Assembly: GCF_018873765.1 (NCBI RefSeq)
Contig: NC_057924.1
Span: 3,534,001-3,598,000, forward strand
Reading direction: 5' to 3'
Length of the DNA: 64,000 bases
DNA from: Telopea speciosissima
Lineage: Eukaryota; Streptophyta; Magnoliopsida; Proteales; Proteaceae
Part shown: positions 39,300-52,889 of the stretch, piece by piece
Numbering within the stretch: position 1 is the stretch's first letter
Layout of the letters: the number at the start of each line of letters is the position of its first letter
Made by a program: the position numbers and the translations under genes
The notes under the pieces: model-generated
Databases searched by the model: none
Told to the model about the DNA's origin: nothing
What the model saw: the letters and a program-made list of their open reading frames with translations, nothing else

Positions 39300-42200
39300 A
39301 TGGCGGACATAAGTCATCCTCCCATGGATCAACTCCAAGACCTTGAATATTGTATAGACTCCAACCCTCCATGGGGTGAGTGCTCTCTTGTCTTCTTATA
39401 TCTCTTCTTTTTCTTCTTCTTCTTTCCTTGTCGTCTTGCTTTTTAACTGTCATGTTAAAAAAACCACCTTTTGAGCTTTGAAGCTGTTACATTGTAGTTC
39501 CATTTCAGAGAAATACCACTGAAGCAAGAACCTGTAAATTCATTATTAGTGTTTTTTTAGGCGAAATGAAGCTATGAATGTGGTTCTTCGCAAAATATTT
39601 GAACTTTCCTTCTATTATGTCTTTGTTTTTGTATAAATATTTGTCCTTGCAAAAGTTTCAGTTGCAGTGCTGTGCCTACCTCCTTTTTTTTTTTTTTTTT
39701 TTTTTAACTGTATGGTTTGTCCTTAATGCTTAATGTTAAGATTGGGAGACATGGTAGGCTGGGTAATATGATGAGACAAAGTGTAAATGATGTGTGTGGT
39801 GGTAGTTGGGGGTGGGGGTTGGGGTGGGGCTTATGTTCTCAAAGTACTGAGCAAACATTGAAACAAAACTTGTGATCTATGTCTAAACTTTTTGTGTACA
39901 GGAGATGCATTTTGACTTCTTTCTTTCTTTTTATTAGTTTTATTGTGGTTATGACTGCATAGCCTTGGTCATAAAGCAAAAGGATGATGCGATCTGCCAT
40001 GTTTTCATCTGTTTGGGAAGGATTATGTTCAACTGATTCAATGAAGATTCCCTATGTAGGCCCCCTATTTCCGATAGCCATATTGGTGATGGAATTGTTC
40101 CCTTTTTTGCAGCTTCTGTTGTTACCTGCTGTTTGGATATGTAGGGGTAGTCTACTGTGTTGTAGTTTGATGGTTGTCTTGCTCTTGCCTGTGCTTCTCT
40201 GCTCATGAATGGGATACCAATATTGAGGTCAATGGGATTGTGATCTAACTTTTAGTTGTTGGTGGGTCAGTTTTTTCTCTTTACCAAAAATTATGATTGT
40301 TGACAAGAGTTGTCATGAATAAATTTTCAGTGTTTTACATTTTTTTTAGTAACAATGGCTTGATCACCTAGAAAACTGAAGATAATGCTAGAGATTTATG
40401 CTGGAACAGCAGCTTCTAGTTTGAGGATGTCTTCTTGCGGGATCAAATTCATAATCACCAAATGAGTAGTAGCTTCGATATTCAGAGAGAGAATTTTTAA
40501 GTTGTGATTCAGGGTTTCTAAGTTATGGGGTGAGCTTTGTCTTAAGGTTTCTTTGCCAAATACGAATAGATCATCTTTGGTTTGACTTGATCAGTAAAAC
40601 TTTCTGGTCAACGCATCTGGAATGGTTGGAAATATTTGTGTGGATTTTTATGTTGATTTTGAGATTTCAGATGCACTAAATGCCAGATGTACTTTCCCTT
40701 AAAGAAACTGTAAAATATTCTCCATTGCCCTGGCATGCCCTAGAGATACTATTATTAGAACATAATGGATGAGGCTAAGCCTGACTCTAGAGGAATCTTA
40801 GGGTACAGGATGAAATCCCATATGAACGAGGAGACAAACAACTCATCTGTATTTTGTATATTATCATGAGACTTGATTCTAGTTCCATCAATGTCTACAA
40901 AGCTTTATACTGAGATCTGGATTTTCTATCCCGTGGAATATAACTTTTTGCAACAGTATTGTTTCTGGTCTCACCAGGATTTGACTGTTGAGTTCCTGAA
41001 TGATTTCCTACTGCAAGTAATAATTGAACAGCATGTTTTTGATAGGTTTTTTCTTAGAACCTTAAGATGCTTTACACATCAGAATTCCAATTAAAGATGA
41101 TACGAAAGTCGGCCAGGAAATCATCTGAACTTTGGTTTACACATTAGAATTCCAATTGAAGATGATACCAAAGTGAGACAGGAAAACATCTGAATTAGTA
41201 GAAGTAGTCACTATGATTGTCGTCCCCCCCCCCCCCCCCCCAACACACCCAAAAAAAGGATAATCTCTTATCCAAATCTATACTTTTAAGGGAACAGCAT
41301 CCACTGATAATTGGAGTTGTTCTTCCTTGCTGATAATAAGTATGGACTTGCTATGTAATGCATAAGTTTGCACATCCATATTTCTCTTCTTTCTGCTTGG
41401 ATCTAGTGCTCTGTTTTAAAAGCAGATATGCCCCATGCATATTTGTTTTATTGGTTGGTGTCAATGATCAAAGGATGATTATGACTGACTGGAACTCAAG
41501 AGATACTGTGTATTGTAGCCTGGAAAAAGTGAATGCTTCAAAGTTTTTGATGTTCAAGTTAAAACCTTCAGGGCAATTGTTTCATGACTTTTGACTTGTG
41601 ATGTCTTGAGTTGAGAGTTTGTTTCTTTCCAAATATTAGTAGAAAATGCATTCAGAAAATACATAGATCCTGAAGAGTTCAGTTCATGGCATACGATGTT
41701 AACCATGCATTTACCATTTTTGTGCAACCTTTCTAATCAAGCTGCTGCATATTAGAAGACGAAACTTCCTTTATTATCCTCTTCCTTGTTAAGCTTTGTC
41801 ATCTGCAAACACTTGCCTGTGTCAGATTGTCTTATGGATTACCTAGTTCTACTTATTTTCATTAGCATTTCAGAGTAACCAGTGCATGCCTTTGGATGTA
41901 ATCAGTAAAGAGAAAGCATCTTGTGTCATGGGCTATGCACATGAGAACGTGAAATATATTCTTTTGTTTATTTGGCTTGATTTTTTTTGGATTGGGTGAA
42001 ACTCCAATTGTATTTAGGAGTTGAACGCATTTAGAGGAATTGGGGAAGTGAGGCATAGAAAGACCCTTGAGATCACCTCTCCGATGTCATTTTTTGATCA
42101 TTAGAATCAGGGTGATTTCGTGTACTGGGCTATCCTCTCTAGCAGCTTCAAAGGACATTATAATTAGTGGAATTTTACATCCCTGGGAAAAATGGTGGCC

Positions 42201-45200
42201 CTTTTTTTTCAATATTTTAGGAATGTGGGTCAACATATCAGACTAAGTTGAGTTTTAAAGGTTGCTTTCTTCATGCTGTTGCTCCCTTATGTATTGTAGG
42301 CCTTTTAGTGACCACAAGGATAGAGATGTGAATTTTGAGTTAGCTAGTAAGTTTCTGACTCAAATGAGGTTGAACCCTTTACGATGTTCCATGGGCTAAA
42401 ATGTCCAAGAGGCTGGAATATGTTTTAATGTTGTTATCTATGGTAATTCCACATTGTCCAGGAAATTTTAGATTTTGTAGTATCTTGAAGTTTGGTTGAC
42501 AATATTGGAGCTGTTTTAGTAGGGACGAGGAGTCCTTAGGGATTCTTTGTTTCATGTTGCAACCTTAGTTTTGTGCTTTCCTTTCCTATTTTCTGAATAA
42601 ACTCTCCCTACCATCAGACTTTCCGAAGGGGGAAAAAACATAAACAGGAAAAGTTGCTATCATTGAAAAATTAAACAGATAATTTGGTGAGGTGTTACGG
42701 ACTCCGCCACCCCTCCCCCCATCATTTTATCTTTTCCCTCCTTTTTGTGGATTAGCTTTGGGCTGCAGCTTGGTTCAGGCTAACATGAACCCAAACTGAT
42801 CGAACTTTAATATTTGTTTTGTTTTGTTAGGTTTGTAATGATTGAGATGGGTTCAAACTGAACCAACTTGAATCTTTCCCTTAAGCATCTGTGTGTGTGT
42901 GTGTACATCCCACATCTGTTGTTTGTTCATATGTTTGTGAATGTACTTGGATAAATGAAATGACAATGTGTCAAAGGAACGTGGCTTGGTGGTCAGTTAT
43001 GCACATTGGCAAACCTGAGCTAACCCTATCTAAGTCAACCTGTTCCAAAATCAGGTCACTCGGTTAGGGTTGTTAGGTTGGGCAAGGCTTGACACCAACT
43101 GTGATACCCAGATGAGTGGACGTTCTATTTTACACAAATCTCTTGCATTAGCATGGCATTAAATTGATACCCTTTAAAAAAAAACTGGACATGGAACATG
43201 CACATTATTTTGCTCTTTCACCCCACATGTGCCCTTCAACCTTGACAATTCTTTCGGTGTTGGCATACTATGACACTTAGGGTCTTAGGTCTTAGTGCCT
43301 CATACCAAGTTCATATTTGCGTACTTAGGTTGCTAACTTACTGCATCAAAAGTTTTTGCGTATTATATATGATGTGCAAATGGATATGCATCCATCGGCA
43401 GTTCCATGTTAGTGAAATCCCTGTATTCTATGATTCAATAGTCAGATGGATCTGACTTGTAGCCACCTTCCTGCACACAATCCATTTAACACATGGCCCA
43501 TCTTCCTAGTAAGCAGGGTCTTTTACGTAAACCTCAACAAGAACTTAGCAGATGCAGTAGTATTCAAGATGTTTACGAGGTTCAATTTTTTCATCAAAGA
43601 CCTAGAAAAATAGGAGGTTTACAATTCAAATTCTCTTTCTACTCCAAAATATAGAAACCTTCACTTGCCAACACCCCTCTCCCAAAAGAAAAGGGCTTAC
43701 CTCACATCTTCTCCATATGTATCTGACCTAAATTTTCTCGGAGCAGTACCAGAAAAATATTCTCCTTATAATTTAAATGCTTTTGAAAAAGAGGTATTTA
43801 TGCTTTGCTGTATGGGATTATGTATTTTTCATTCTAGATGGAGAACTTGAGGCTGCATATGGGAAAATGTGGAATAAAATCATTTCATCTTTCTTTTTCA
43901 TGGCACTTGAACAATAAGTTGATCATCTAAAACGAAGTCATCTGGAGTCATAAAAAAATATGGATGTGAAAAAGGAATGAGGTCACTTTAAGATTTCAAG
44001 TAATGAACTCATTTCTTCTGTTTTTTAAAAAGTTTTTTTAAAAACTAATGATCCAGTGATTGCTCCTTATAGATGTTGAGTTACACATTCAAATGCTAAG
44101 CAAAACCATGACTTCCCACTTGATCTCCAGTGCAGTGATGGTATATCACTTTGTTATTTGGCTGGTCAATGTTTGCTTGTGCTGTAAAATGAATGTGAAT
44201 TCTTTATTTTTTTTCACCTTTTTTATGATTTAGTGCTTTCTTTTGCAGTTGAAACTATCTTATTGGCATTTCAAAACTACATCCTGATGCTGGGCACTAC
44301 TGTGATGATCCCTACATTCCTTGTACCATTGATGGGTGGAAATTATGTAAGCTGTATTATAGTTTCTGCTAGCTATTATACTGACTTACTTCATTGTGCA
44401 CATGGAAATATGTGTTGATTTGGATCCACTATTTTCCAGATTTCGACCTATGAAATTCCTCCGTTAGAAACTAACCTGGTTGGGTGTTGAAACTGTCTTC
44501 CCTATTGAGTTATTGCTTTATCATCGATGTCCTTATTCTTGCTTACCAAAAATATTGTTAACTGGATGGTTTGGATCATCCAATCTGGTGAACTTTTTCC
44601 ACAAGAAATATTTTTTGGTAGAAGGCATCATGCATTTTTGTGTATGATCCCTCCATATAGCAGTTCAGAGAGATCAGACAGACAGCCATAAAAATCCTTT
44701 GTATTTTTTCGCATTTTCAGTTGACTTGATTTTGATTCATTTTCTTGCTCAAACAAAACAGGGAGACAAGGTTCGGGTTATACAAACTCTGCTATTTGTA
44801 TGTGGTATCAATACACTTCTGCAAGCTCTTTTTGGAACGAGGTTGCCAGCAGTGGTGGGTGGTTCTCCTGCATATATAATACCCATCGTTTACATTATTG
44901 GTGATTCATCATTGCAACGAATTCCTGAATCTCATGAAGTAAGTTCTCCCTAGCTCCCTCTTACATCCTCCCTCTACATGTCTCCCTCTCCTCACCTCTA
45001 ATGTGGGTAAATTGCGGTTAAATCTAACCACAGTCACAACCACTGGGGTTTAGATACTTTGCAAATAATAAGCAAGGTCTGCTGCCTTTGTAATATTCCA
45101 TTATTTAACCATGCATCATTTATCTAATAATTTTGTGTAAAGGTACTCAGATTTATCTTCTTGTCTCTTGTAGAGATTTATACAAACCATGCGAGCAATC

Positions 45201-48200
45201 CAAGGAGCACTTATTGTAGCATCAAGCATACAAATTATCCTTGGTTACAGCCAAGTTTGGGGGCTTTTCTCAAGGTACAGTATACCAATGCTTCATTTAT
45301 TCAAGTTATATTAGTAGCCACTCTGAATGGGCAGTATTCCTAGTTCTGTGTTCTTCACAGGTTTTTCAGTCCTCTTGGAATCGCACCTGTGGTTGCATTG
45401 GTTGGTTTGGGGTTATTTGAACGAGGATTTCCCGCGGTATGTATTGCATTTCGATGGAACAATATTTACCGGGAAGAGCTCCCTAGGCCAGGATTGGTTA
45501 ACTAATACAAATCATAACCTTCCGCTGATCTGTTGTTTTCTTTTTGAGTGGCACCTTCTAATCTGTTGTTTTCTTTCTGGGTGGCTTAACACATTTTCTC
45601 CACTTGAAAGATCGCAGTAGATATTTTTAAAGAAGATAATGTTGTATATGGTGTACACAATGAATGACTGGGTTCAGCCCCCCTACGTAAGCCAGTGTTA
45701 GGGCTGTAAATGAACTGGATATTATTTGGATCTATCCTGTTTCTCCTGGATACAGATACACTGATATTTTATCCGATTAAGATTCGACCCATTTATGGCA
45801 TATTCAATTATAATCGATCAGATATTGGTAAAGCAATATCTGATCCGATTAATATCCGACCCGTTTAAATTTACTATATCATATCAGATATAAAATGACA
45901 TTTAATATAACAAGAGGGTTATTTGTGGAGAAAATTTTTAAAAGGGGGGGGGGGGAATAGATGGTCCAATAGGTGGTTAAAACACAGGTAATTTTATCAG
46001 ATATCTTATCACCAGATTCGTATCTGGATATTTAAATGGATACAAATACAGATATGGCTTTCATATCTGTAGAATATTTTCATTGGATATCAAATATTAG
46101 GTTAAATGAATGGACCGAATATGGATATAGCTATATCCGGCCTGTATTCGGTCACTGTCCTGGCCAGTGAGCACCTCATATCCCCCCTTGTTACTTTTCT
46201 TTGCTTGGTCCCTTTGTTAACTTATGCGCCAACTTTATGTTTGAGAAATTGATTATTGTACTTCTTTTAGGTGGGAAATTGTGTTGAAACTGGGATACCA
46301 ATGCTATTGGCAGTTATTGGCTTGTCACAAGTGAGTGGTTTCATATTGTACCAGGAATGATTATTTCTTTACTGATATTTTGTTTATCTCCTTGTTTTGG
46401 TAAAGTTTGTATCTTGTGCACTGCAGTATCTGAAGCATTTTAGGCCAGTCAAGGATGTTCCCATATTCGAAAGGTTTCCTATACTGATTTGCACCACAAT
46501 CATTTGGGCATATTCCCATGTCTTGACTGCTGGTGGGGCCTACCGAAACAGGCCTATAAAAACACAACAAAATTGTCGCACTGACAGAGCTCATCTTATA
46601 TCCTCTGCACCATGGTAACTAGCCAGAGCTACTTTGCTTCTTCTGCGTGGTTTTGCTTTAGGTTGTTATAACTGTTTGAGTTCAATTTGGTGGATATTTT
46701 CAGGTTCATGTTCCCATATCCTCTGCAATGGGGTCCACCAACTTTTGATGCGGGCCATACATTTGCTATGATGTCTGCAGTTCTAGTGTCGATGATAGAG
46801 GTACTTAATTTAGCCTAGAATTCTCTGTCCATAACTGATATAAGCTTCTTTTCCTAGACATAGTTCCATACATTACACCCCAACCTAATTGGATGGGCCT
46901 TGTGCCAATAATCACAACATATGCTATTGTTTCATTCTACTCAAGGGCCAAAGCTATCAAAGTTTGTGCACTCCAAAAGAGTATGATGGTATAAATTCTG
47001 AAAAAAAAAGTAGCTGGAATGTATTGCTTTGTAAGAGTACAGAGGATTGTCCTACAGGATATTGGCTAAAAAATTTCCCGCAGGTTGTCCAACCAAGGTG
47101 TGGGATGTGGGATGTAAATGGCATTTGATGAAGATCCCAAAGTCCACTTGTCCTTCATGGATACAAAATAATATACCTTTCATTTGGTGATACAATGCAA
47201 TCTTACTTTTTGTTTTCTCAATTGCAGTCAACTGGTGCGTATAAAGCAGCATCTCGTCTCGCAATTGCCACTCCACCTCCTGCTTATGTGTTGAGCCGAG
47301 GTATCGGTTGGCAGGTTAGATGTTTTAAAGTAATGTTTTCTATGAATTTAGCTTGTATCATAAGCCTGCTTCTTATAATATGTCAGCAATCATGGCTTTT
47401 ACTTCTGTATGGACTGCTAAGGAAAACAGATCTAATTGCAAACATCTAATCTTTGACATATCAAATGTATTAAGACATATAATTGGTGACGGGATTGCTG
47501 GAAGAAAAAAGAAGAAAGGGCACTTCTTCCTGCAATGTCCACTGAATTCAGTCATTGCTTTTATGTTTCCATACAATTAGTACACTAGTGGCTTCTCTGA
47601 TGCATATCACCTAGGTCCTTATCATTTTACTCATGGTTTCATAGCTTGAATTCCAAAGAGCTAATGTTTTTGGGACATTACATATGCAGGGTATTGGTGT
47701 ATTGCTCGATGGCCTTTTTGGTACAGGGACTGGTTCTACTGTATCAGTGTATGACAACATTCTTTTGATGCTATGCACCTTTGAGCAGTTATTGTGTCTT
47801 CTTTTTGTTGTTTATAAAATTACAGTTGACATATATCGACCACATATATCAGGGAGAATGTGGGGCTTCTTGGACTTACTCGTGTTGGGAGCCGAAGAGT
47901 TGTTCAGATTTCAGCTGGCTTCATGATATTCTTTTCGATCTTAGGTTTTTCCTTACTACATTTGGCTTGAATAAATATGTTCTTGGGAAGACTAGAGTTC
48001 CTGTCTTTCCTATCCCTGGTGGTAAACAGTTCAGGTAAAATGTAACAATTTTGCACCTATCCAAGCATCCTTGTTATATTCTTGCAGGAAAATTTGGAGC
48101 TCTCTTTGCATCTATACCCTTTCCAATATATGCAGCACTTTACTGTGTTCTCTTTGGCCTTGTAGGTATGCAATCAGTTTGCAAAATTTTGGTATTTTTC

Positions 48201-49184
48201 CTCTTTTTTTTTCTTCCATATTCACTCATTCCTCATTTATCTGCAGCTTCAGTTGGATTATCATTCCTACAGTTCACAAACATGAACTCTATGAGAAATC
48301 TCTTCATCACTGGGCTTTCGCTTTTTCTTGGGATATCTGTCCCACAGTATTTTAATGAGTACTGGGGTTCTTCTCTTCATGGTCCTGTCCACACTCGCGC
48401 AGGATGGGTTAGTGAATCTCTACAAGCCTCATTATAATATTTTTGAAGGGAATCAAAGGTACCAGTTTGGTTTGCAAACATCACACAAGTACCTGAACAC
48501 ATGGGACTGGGGATGAGACCTGAGAATCTCCTCTCTAGGAGCTAAAAAAGCTTCCAATTCAATGGGCTTGTGTCCTTAAGGGTTCTTCAATAAAGAAGCA
48601 TCAAAATGGGATTTTTTTTTTCTTATTTTTTGCAGTGATAGTAAAAGATGATCAGAATTGCTTCCCACATTCTGTGACACATGCCCATTGTCACTGGACA
48701 TTTTCCAGTCCTGTTCACTGGAAGAGATCTTAACTTGAGACCTGCCTATTGACAAAACCCAACTAATATACACTGGAATGGCTACAATGTGAGTTAGATT
48801 GTATGGCTATGGTTGTCCAATCCAAAATATTTCTCCCCTCTGGTGTTAGCTTACTTCCCTGAATGTGTGCACATGTTCTTGCTCCTCAAGGATTACCTTT
48901 GTATTTCTCATTTCATAAGTTTTTTGAATTTTATTTGCAACATATTAACAAATTTTTTTGGGGATTGGCAGTTTAATGCATTCTTGAATACTATCTTCTC
49001 ATCACCACCAACAGTGGGATTAATTGTTGCTGTGTTCCTTGACAACACATTGGAAGTAGAGAAGTCAAAGAAGGACCGAGGGATGCCTTGGTGGGTGAAG
49101 TTCAGAACATTTAGAGGTGATAACAGAAATGAGGAGTTCTACACTTTGCCTTTCAATCTCAACAGGTTCTTCCCACCCACATAG
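39300..49184 (+). CDS. NAT: Nucleobase-ascorbate transporter (NAT/NCS2 family)
   Basis: This is a multi-pass membrane permease related to Arabidopsis NAT1/NAT2 and probably carries nucleobases. Fourteen coding exons: 39300-39375, 44249-44346, 44762-44938, 45174-45274, 45361-45436, 46271-46330, 46427-46614, 46704-46800, 47228-47314, 47690-47748, 47853-47944, 48088-48165, 48247-48407, 48972-49184. All are GT-AG, total 1563 nt, 520 aa, the usual length. It begins MADISHPPMDQLQDLEYCID and ends RNEEFYTLPFNLNRFFPPT, both typical of this subgroup. The NAT signature ENVGLLGLTR is at residues 341-350; the TM1 motif is FQNYILMLG, with Asn where many members have His. Residue 26 is Val (PPWVET) where relatives have Pro or Gly, encoded across the first splice. 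The first intron is 4.9 kb. Intron 5 holds a hAT-like insertion. The gene looks intact. Confidence 0.96.
39376..44248 (+). other. NAT intron 1 (4.87 kb)
   Basis: This unusually long first intron splits codon 26. It holds no supportable gene. It contains a T run near 39684-39705, a C run at 41226-41242 and a two-copy direct repeat: TTACACATYAGAATTCCAAT followed by GATGATAC and CAGGAAA.CATCTGAA at 41070-41128 and 41138-41196. Confidence 0.7.
45699..46162. mobile_element. hAT-like element in NAT intron 5
   Basis: The left end is TAGGGCTGTAAATGAACTGG. Flanks GCCAGTGT (45691-45698) and GCCAGTGA (46163-46170) match at 7 of 8 bases, as an aged 8-bp duplication would. The right end has diverged (CGGTCACTGTCCTG). 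The interior is full of ATCCGATTAATATCCGACCC and GGATAT words, also present in the element at 50257-50524. Confidence 0.7.
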
Positions 49185-49675
49185 CAAATCCACAACTGGG
49201 TCACCAAGCAAGCTCGGTCCTGTGAACTGGAGTTCTAGTGAAGGTTCTCAATCGGAGTTGAGAATGACCAATTTTTTGAGGACTTCTAGGCGACCTTTGC
49301 TTCCTCTGTAATTTTGTTACACTATCATTGAGTGAGTTCTCAAGCATTGTAATTTGTAAAGCATTTGAACTTAGGCTTTGTAGGATCTGATGTAATAAGG
49401 TAAATTTTGCATCTTTCTATTCATGCTTGGATTGAAATTCCAAACATGGCAGTAATGAAACCACCAAACCAGGTTTTCCATTATTGGATTCTTTCCTCAT
49501 AAAATTCCATTCTTGGCATCTGTAAGAACTTTCTTAAATAAATAAGAAAAAGGGAAAATAGGGAGGAAACACAGAGAAGCCTCAGATTGCCACTTAACAT
49601 CAGAGGAAAATTCAGACGGTAATTCCAACAAAATATCAAGTAATATCATCATAGGCTTCAACCAATAAACAGAAG

Positions 49676-49706
<31 letters not shown>

Positions 49707-50248
49707 AATAAACTCAAAAATCTATTTCGAATTAAAAACAAAAATGTTATCGCAGAAATCGGCTCCGTGGATGAATTGATATTAATGAAATCCACAGGTT
49801 CCTATCAGCATACGAAACTTGATATTGGTCCGATCATAGCATTGCCGGTCATTGCCATTCTTTATGATTCACTACCGTCAACGTGGCATCAGACCCTTTT
49901 TCCTCCTTCAAAGAGGAAAGAAAGAAAGAGATAGAGAAGGGGAAGAAGAAAAAACCGAGAAAAACTGAAAAGATAAAACCCTTCCAAATCACACACGCAA
50001 CGGAAACCAAACCAAAATCCTTAACGGAGAGAGTCAGTCTACCAAAAAAATATTGAAACGACTCAGAAAAGGAAGTGCTGTATATCACTGCAACATGCGA
50101 CAGATTTGCAGCCAAACCAGCGAAAATAACCATATAAAAGAAAGGAATTTTCACTTTGGTGATCCAAGTAAGGAACCCAGTTATATAGACATTCGAACCC
50201 TAACGGGCATCGAAAACCCTGAACCCTAATCAGCGTTGTGGATCGATT
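49185..50248. other. NAT 3' UTR and spacer
   Basis: Downstream of the NAT stop codon are AT-rich sequence, several AATAA-type words (49396, 49545) and an A run at 49678-49701. No further gene could be supported. Confidence 0.4.
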
Positions 50249-50256
50249 CATCTAGT

Positions 50257-50524
50257 TAGCCGGATCGGATTCGGCTCAGATAGTGCTATATCCGCATCCG
50301 CATCCGCATCTGATTAGCTATTGGAGAGATTCGGATAGTTCTAAACGGATACGGACACGGATATAGATCGGATATTTTATCCGTTTACATGTAAATATAA
50401 CTTTTCGGATAGCTATAGCCTATCCGTATCCGCATCCGTTTAGTTTTCGGACGGATTCGGATAGTGCTAGACGGATACGGATGCGGATACGGAAACGGAT
50501 TTCAGCTATTCATTTACACCCCTA
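50257..50524. mobile_element. hAT-like element with 8-bp TSD, 268 bp
   Basis: Exact direct repeats CATCTAGT flank it at 50249-50256 and 50525-50532. The right end read inward is TAGGGGTGTAAATGAATAGC, a typical plant hAT-like end. The left end starts TAGCCGGATCGG and has diverged or lost bases. The interior repeats GGATACGGA and CCGCATCCGCATC words. Confidence 0.8.
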
Positions 50525-50874
50525 CATCTAGTCCCTCTGCTCATGCGACCATGAAACCAGCTCTATTTTGATTCGACTTGGACCGGTCAGAATCGGCCAA
50601 AATATATCCCAACTCTCCATATTCAATAGGGATCATCCGATCTGGATCGACCGGTCCAATCCCACCAATCCGATCTTGATTCTTAAAAAACTGTATAAAA
50701 CTAGAGGAGGAGGCCTTATCGCACAATGGGAACAAGAGAGTCAATCTCATGATCTCCTAGGAGCATGCACTCTACTGGCAAGTCAGTGACCAATTGGTCA
50801 AGTAGTTGTTTACTACTCCTTTCGACTTCACCTTTTTTTTTGTTCGGTTTTTTATTTCACTTGATAGAGCATAT

Positions 50875-51285
50875 CAGGGGTGCAAGTTTGGCTCTGACAA
50901 CTTGAGCTTGCCTAAGATACCTTGGCCCTGAGGGCAGGGCATGACTGGGTATTTATGGCCCTAAGTTAGGGTTAGGTCGGACCTGGGTTCTTCTTATGGC
51001 TCTGTGTTAGGGTCAGGTCGGACCTAGGTTGAGGTATTAGGTTGAGCCCGGCCCTATCTTCTTCTTGCTTGCTTCTTCTTCTCCCCAGCTTGACTCAACC
51101 CCCTACATCTCCCTTTTCCCCTCCCCATGGTTAGAGCCAATCAGGGTCAGCCCCGCCTCACCCTGTGGGCGGATCAAGGTTGGATTTTTTTAGTCCTGAG
51201 TCAAGGTCAGGCTGGGCTTAGGCCCAATTAAGAAAAGTCAAGGTTGGATTGGGGTTTTAAAAAGCCCGACCCTGTTGCAGCCCTA
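50875..51285. mobile_element. Non-autonomous hAT-like element, 411 bp, copy 2
   Basis: The left end is CAGGGGTGCAAGTTTGG and the right end read inward TAGGGCTGCAACAGGG. An exact 8-bp duplication GAGCATAT lies at 50867-50874 and 51286-51293. The ends and the CCCTGAG/GGTCGG words are those of the element at 26772-27312, so two independent insertions of one family lie in the window. Confidence 0.9.
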
Positions 51286-51855
51286 GAGCATATAGATCCT
51301 TGGAACATATTGACTTTTCATTTTTCAAACATAGAAATGACCAATCATGCATACTAATAAAGATCATATGGGATTCTCAAGCAACAAGTTTGCCACGTTT
51401 ATCGCCTACAGCCCTTCGGGTGGCTCGCAGTATCACCTCGCTAAAGGCTCGTCGCATGTTGGAGTTCTATGGCATGTACCAAAGAGATTTTGCTTGGGTC
51501 ACACTTCCTTGCAACTGTGGTGTGAAGGCAATGTAGATGACATTGCAAGAACAATGTACACCTTAAAAGGCATGTTTAGTGTGCATCCTCAGAACATATT
51601 TTGGGTCCAAATAGGATTTCAAAATACATAGAAAATAGTGAAAAATTAGATTTAAGAATATGTTTTAGATTCAGAATCTATTATGAGAACACATACCAAA
51701 CACAGCCTATCGGAATATCCAAAAACCAAAAGCAAAAAATCTTAAATCCGGTGCCATGCATGCTCCTAAACCATGAAACCACCCACATTCTTCCCATCAA
51801 AGCTACATAGGTACAAGCTTGCAATCCACCTAATAACACACACACACATACACAC

Positions 51856-51906
<51 letters not shown>

Positions 51907-52779
51907 GATGACACATCCAAGGTCATATATAATTATACTTCTATAATTGAAACATCTCAACTCCCCCCCCCCCCCCCCATGTGGATATACATCGGGAGAA
52001 CAATACATGGAGAAGGCATTAGGTGGAGATAGCCCAACGACCTATCAAGATACATCCAACGTCCCAGGTAATCGAGAGGAGACTATATAACCTTCATAAC
52101 TCTTAACATCTCAATATTTCCTCTCACATATACCTCACAAGTAGTTTCGAAGATGAATATTCATTTAAAGAAAAACAACAAATAGACTTGACTTTGATAA
52201 CATATTAATTAAACTTTAATCACCTACAAAATACCATTTAAGAATTGAAGTCAAAACCCTTAAACCATTAGGTGGAAATAATTCAAAATTTTATCAAAAG
52301 ACAACTAAGTTTCTAGATAACCGATAAGAAATCATACTTCTATAACTCCCAACATCTTAGTTCTCATGTTTCAAGCATGTGACACAATTCATTTAAAATG
52401 GAATAGAATTACTAGGTTCGTCGGATGGTAGCACTCCTCCCTTGACCAAATAAAGTTTTCATTTCACACCAAATTATGTATCAGACTTCTCATGTGCTTG
52501 CACCAAAGCCAAAAAAAAAAAGACTTCCCATGCACCCATGCGACCAAATCAAGCCCACTTTTTTCCTGTCAATTTATGCCTAGTTAATATTAGGGAGAAA
52601 GAATGGCTAATTGGTGTTGTATGTGGTAGGCATGTACCTATTTCCAGGGCAACATAGGTCATCGAAAGGATCTCGGACGGCTCACCAAAGTACGAAAGCC
52701 AGAATCTTTCAGAAAATGGATTCCTATTCGAAGAGTGCATAGCCGCATGGATAAGCTCACACTAACCCGTCAATTTGGT
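51286..52779. other. Intergenic sequence
   Basis: No gene supported. A GA microsatellite lies at about 51858-51902 and a C run at 51963-51979. Confidence 0.4.
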
Positions 52780-52873
52780 CCAGACACAGCCCAACGTGAA
52801 AAGACCGTCATACCCCTAGAAAGGTGGAAAGGTCTAGGGGTACGACAATCTTTTCGCGCCAGGTTGTGTCTAG
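52780..52873. repeat. Short palindrome (MITE-like)
   Basis: CCAGACACAGCCCAACGTGA..ATACCCCTAGA is followed after about 10 bp by its reverse complement with few mismatches (TCTAGGGGTACGACAATC..CAGGTTGTGTCTAGG). Arms are about 42 bp. Confidence 0.7.
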
Positions 52874-52889
52874 GCGTAGGTACGTGCCC

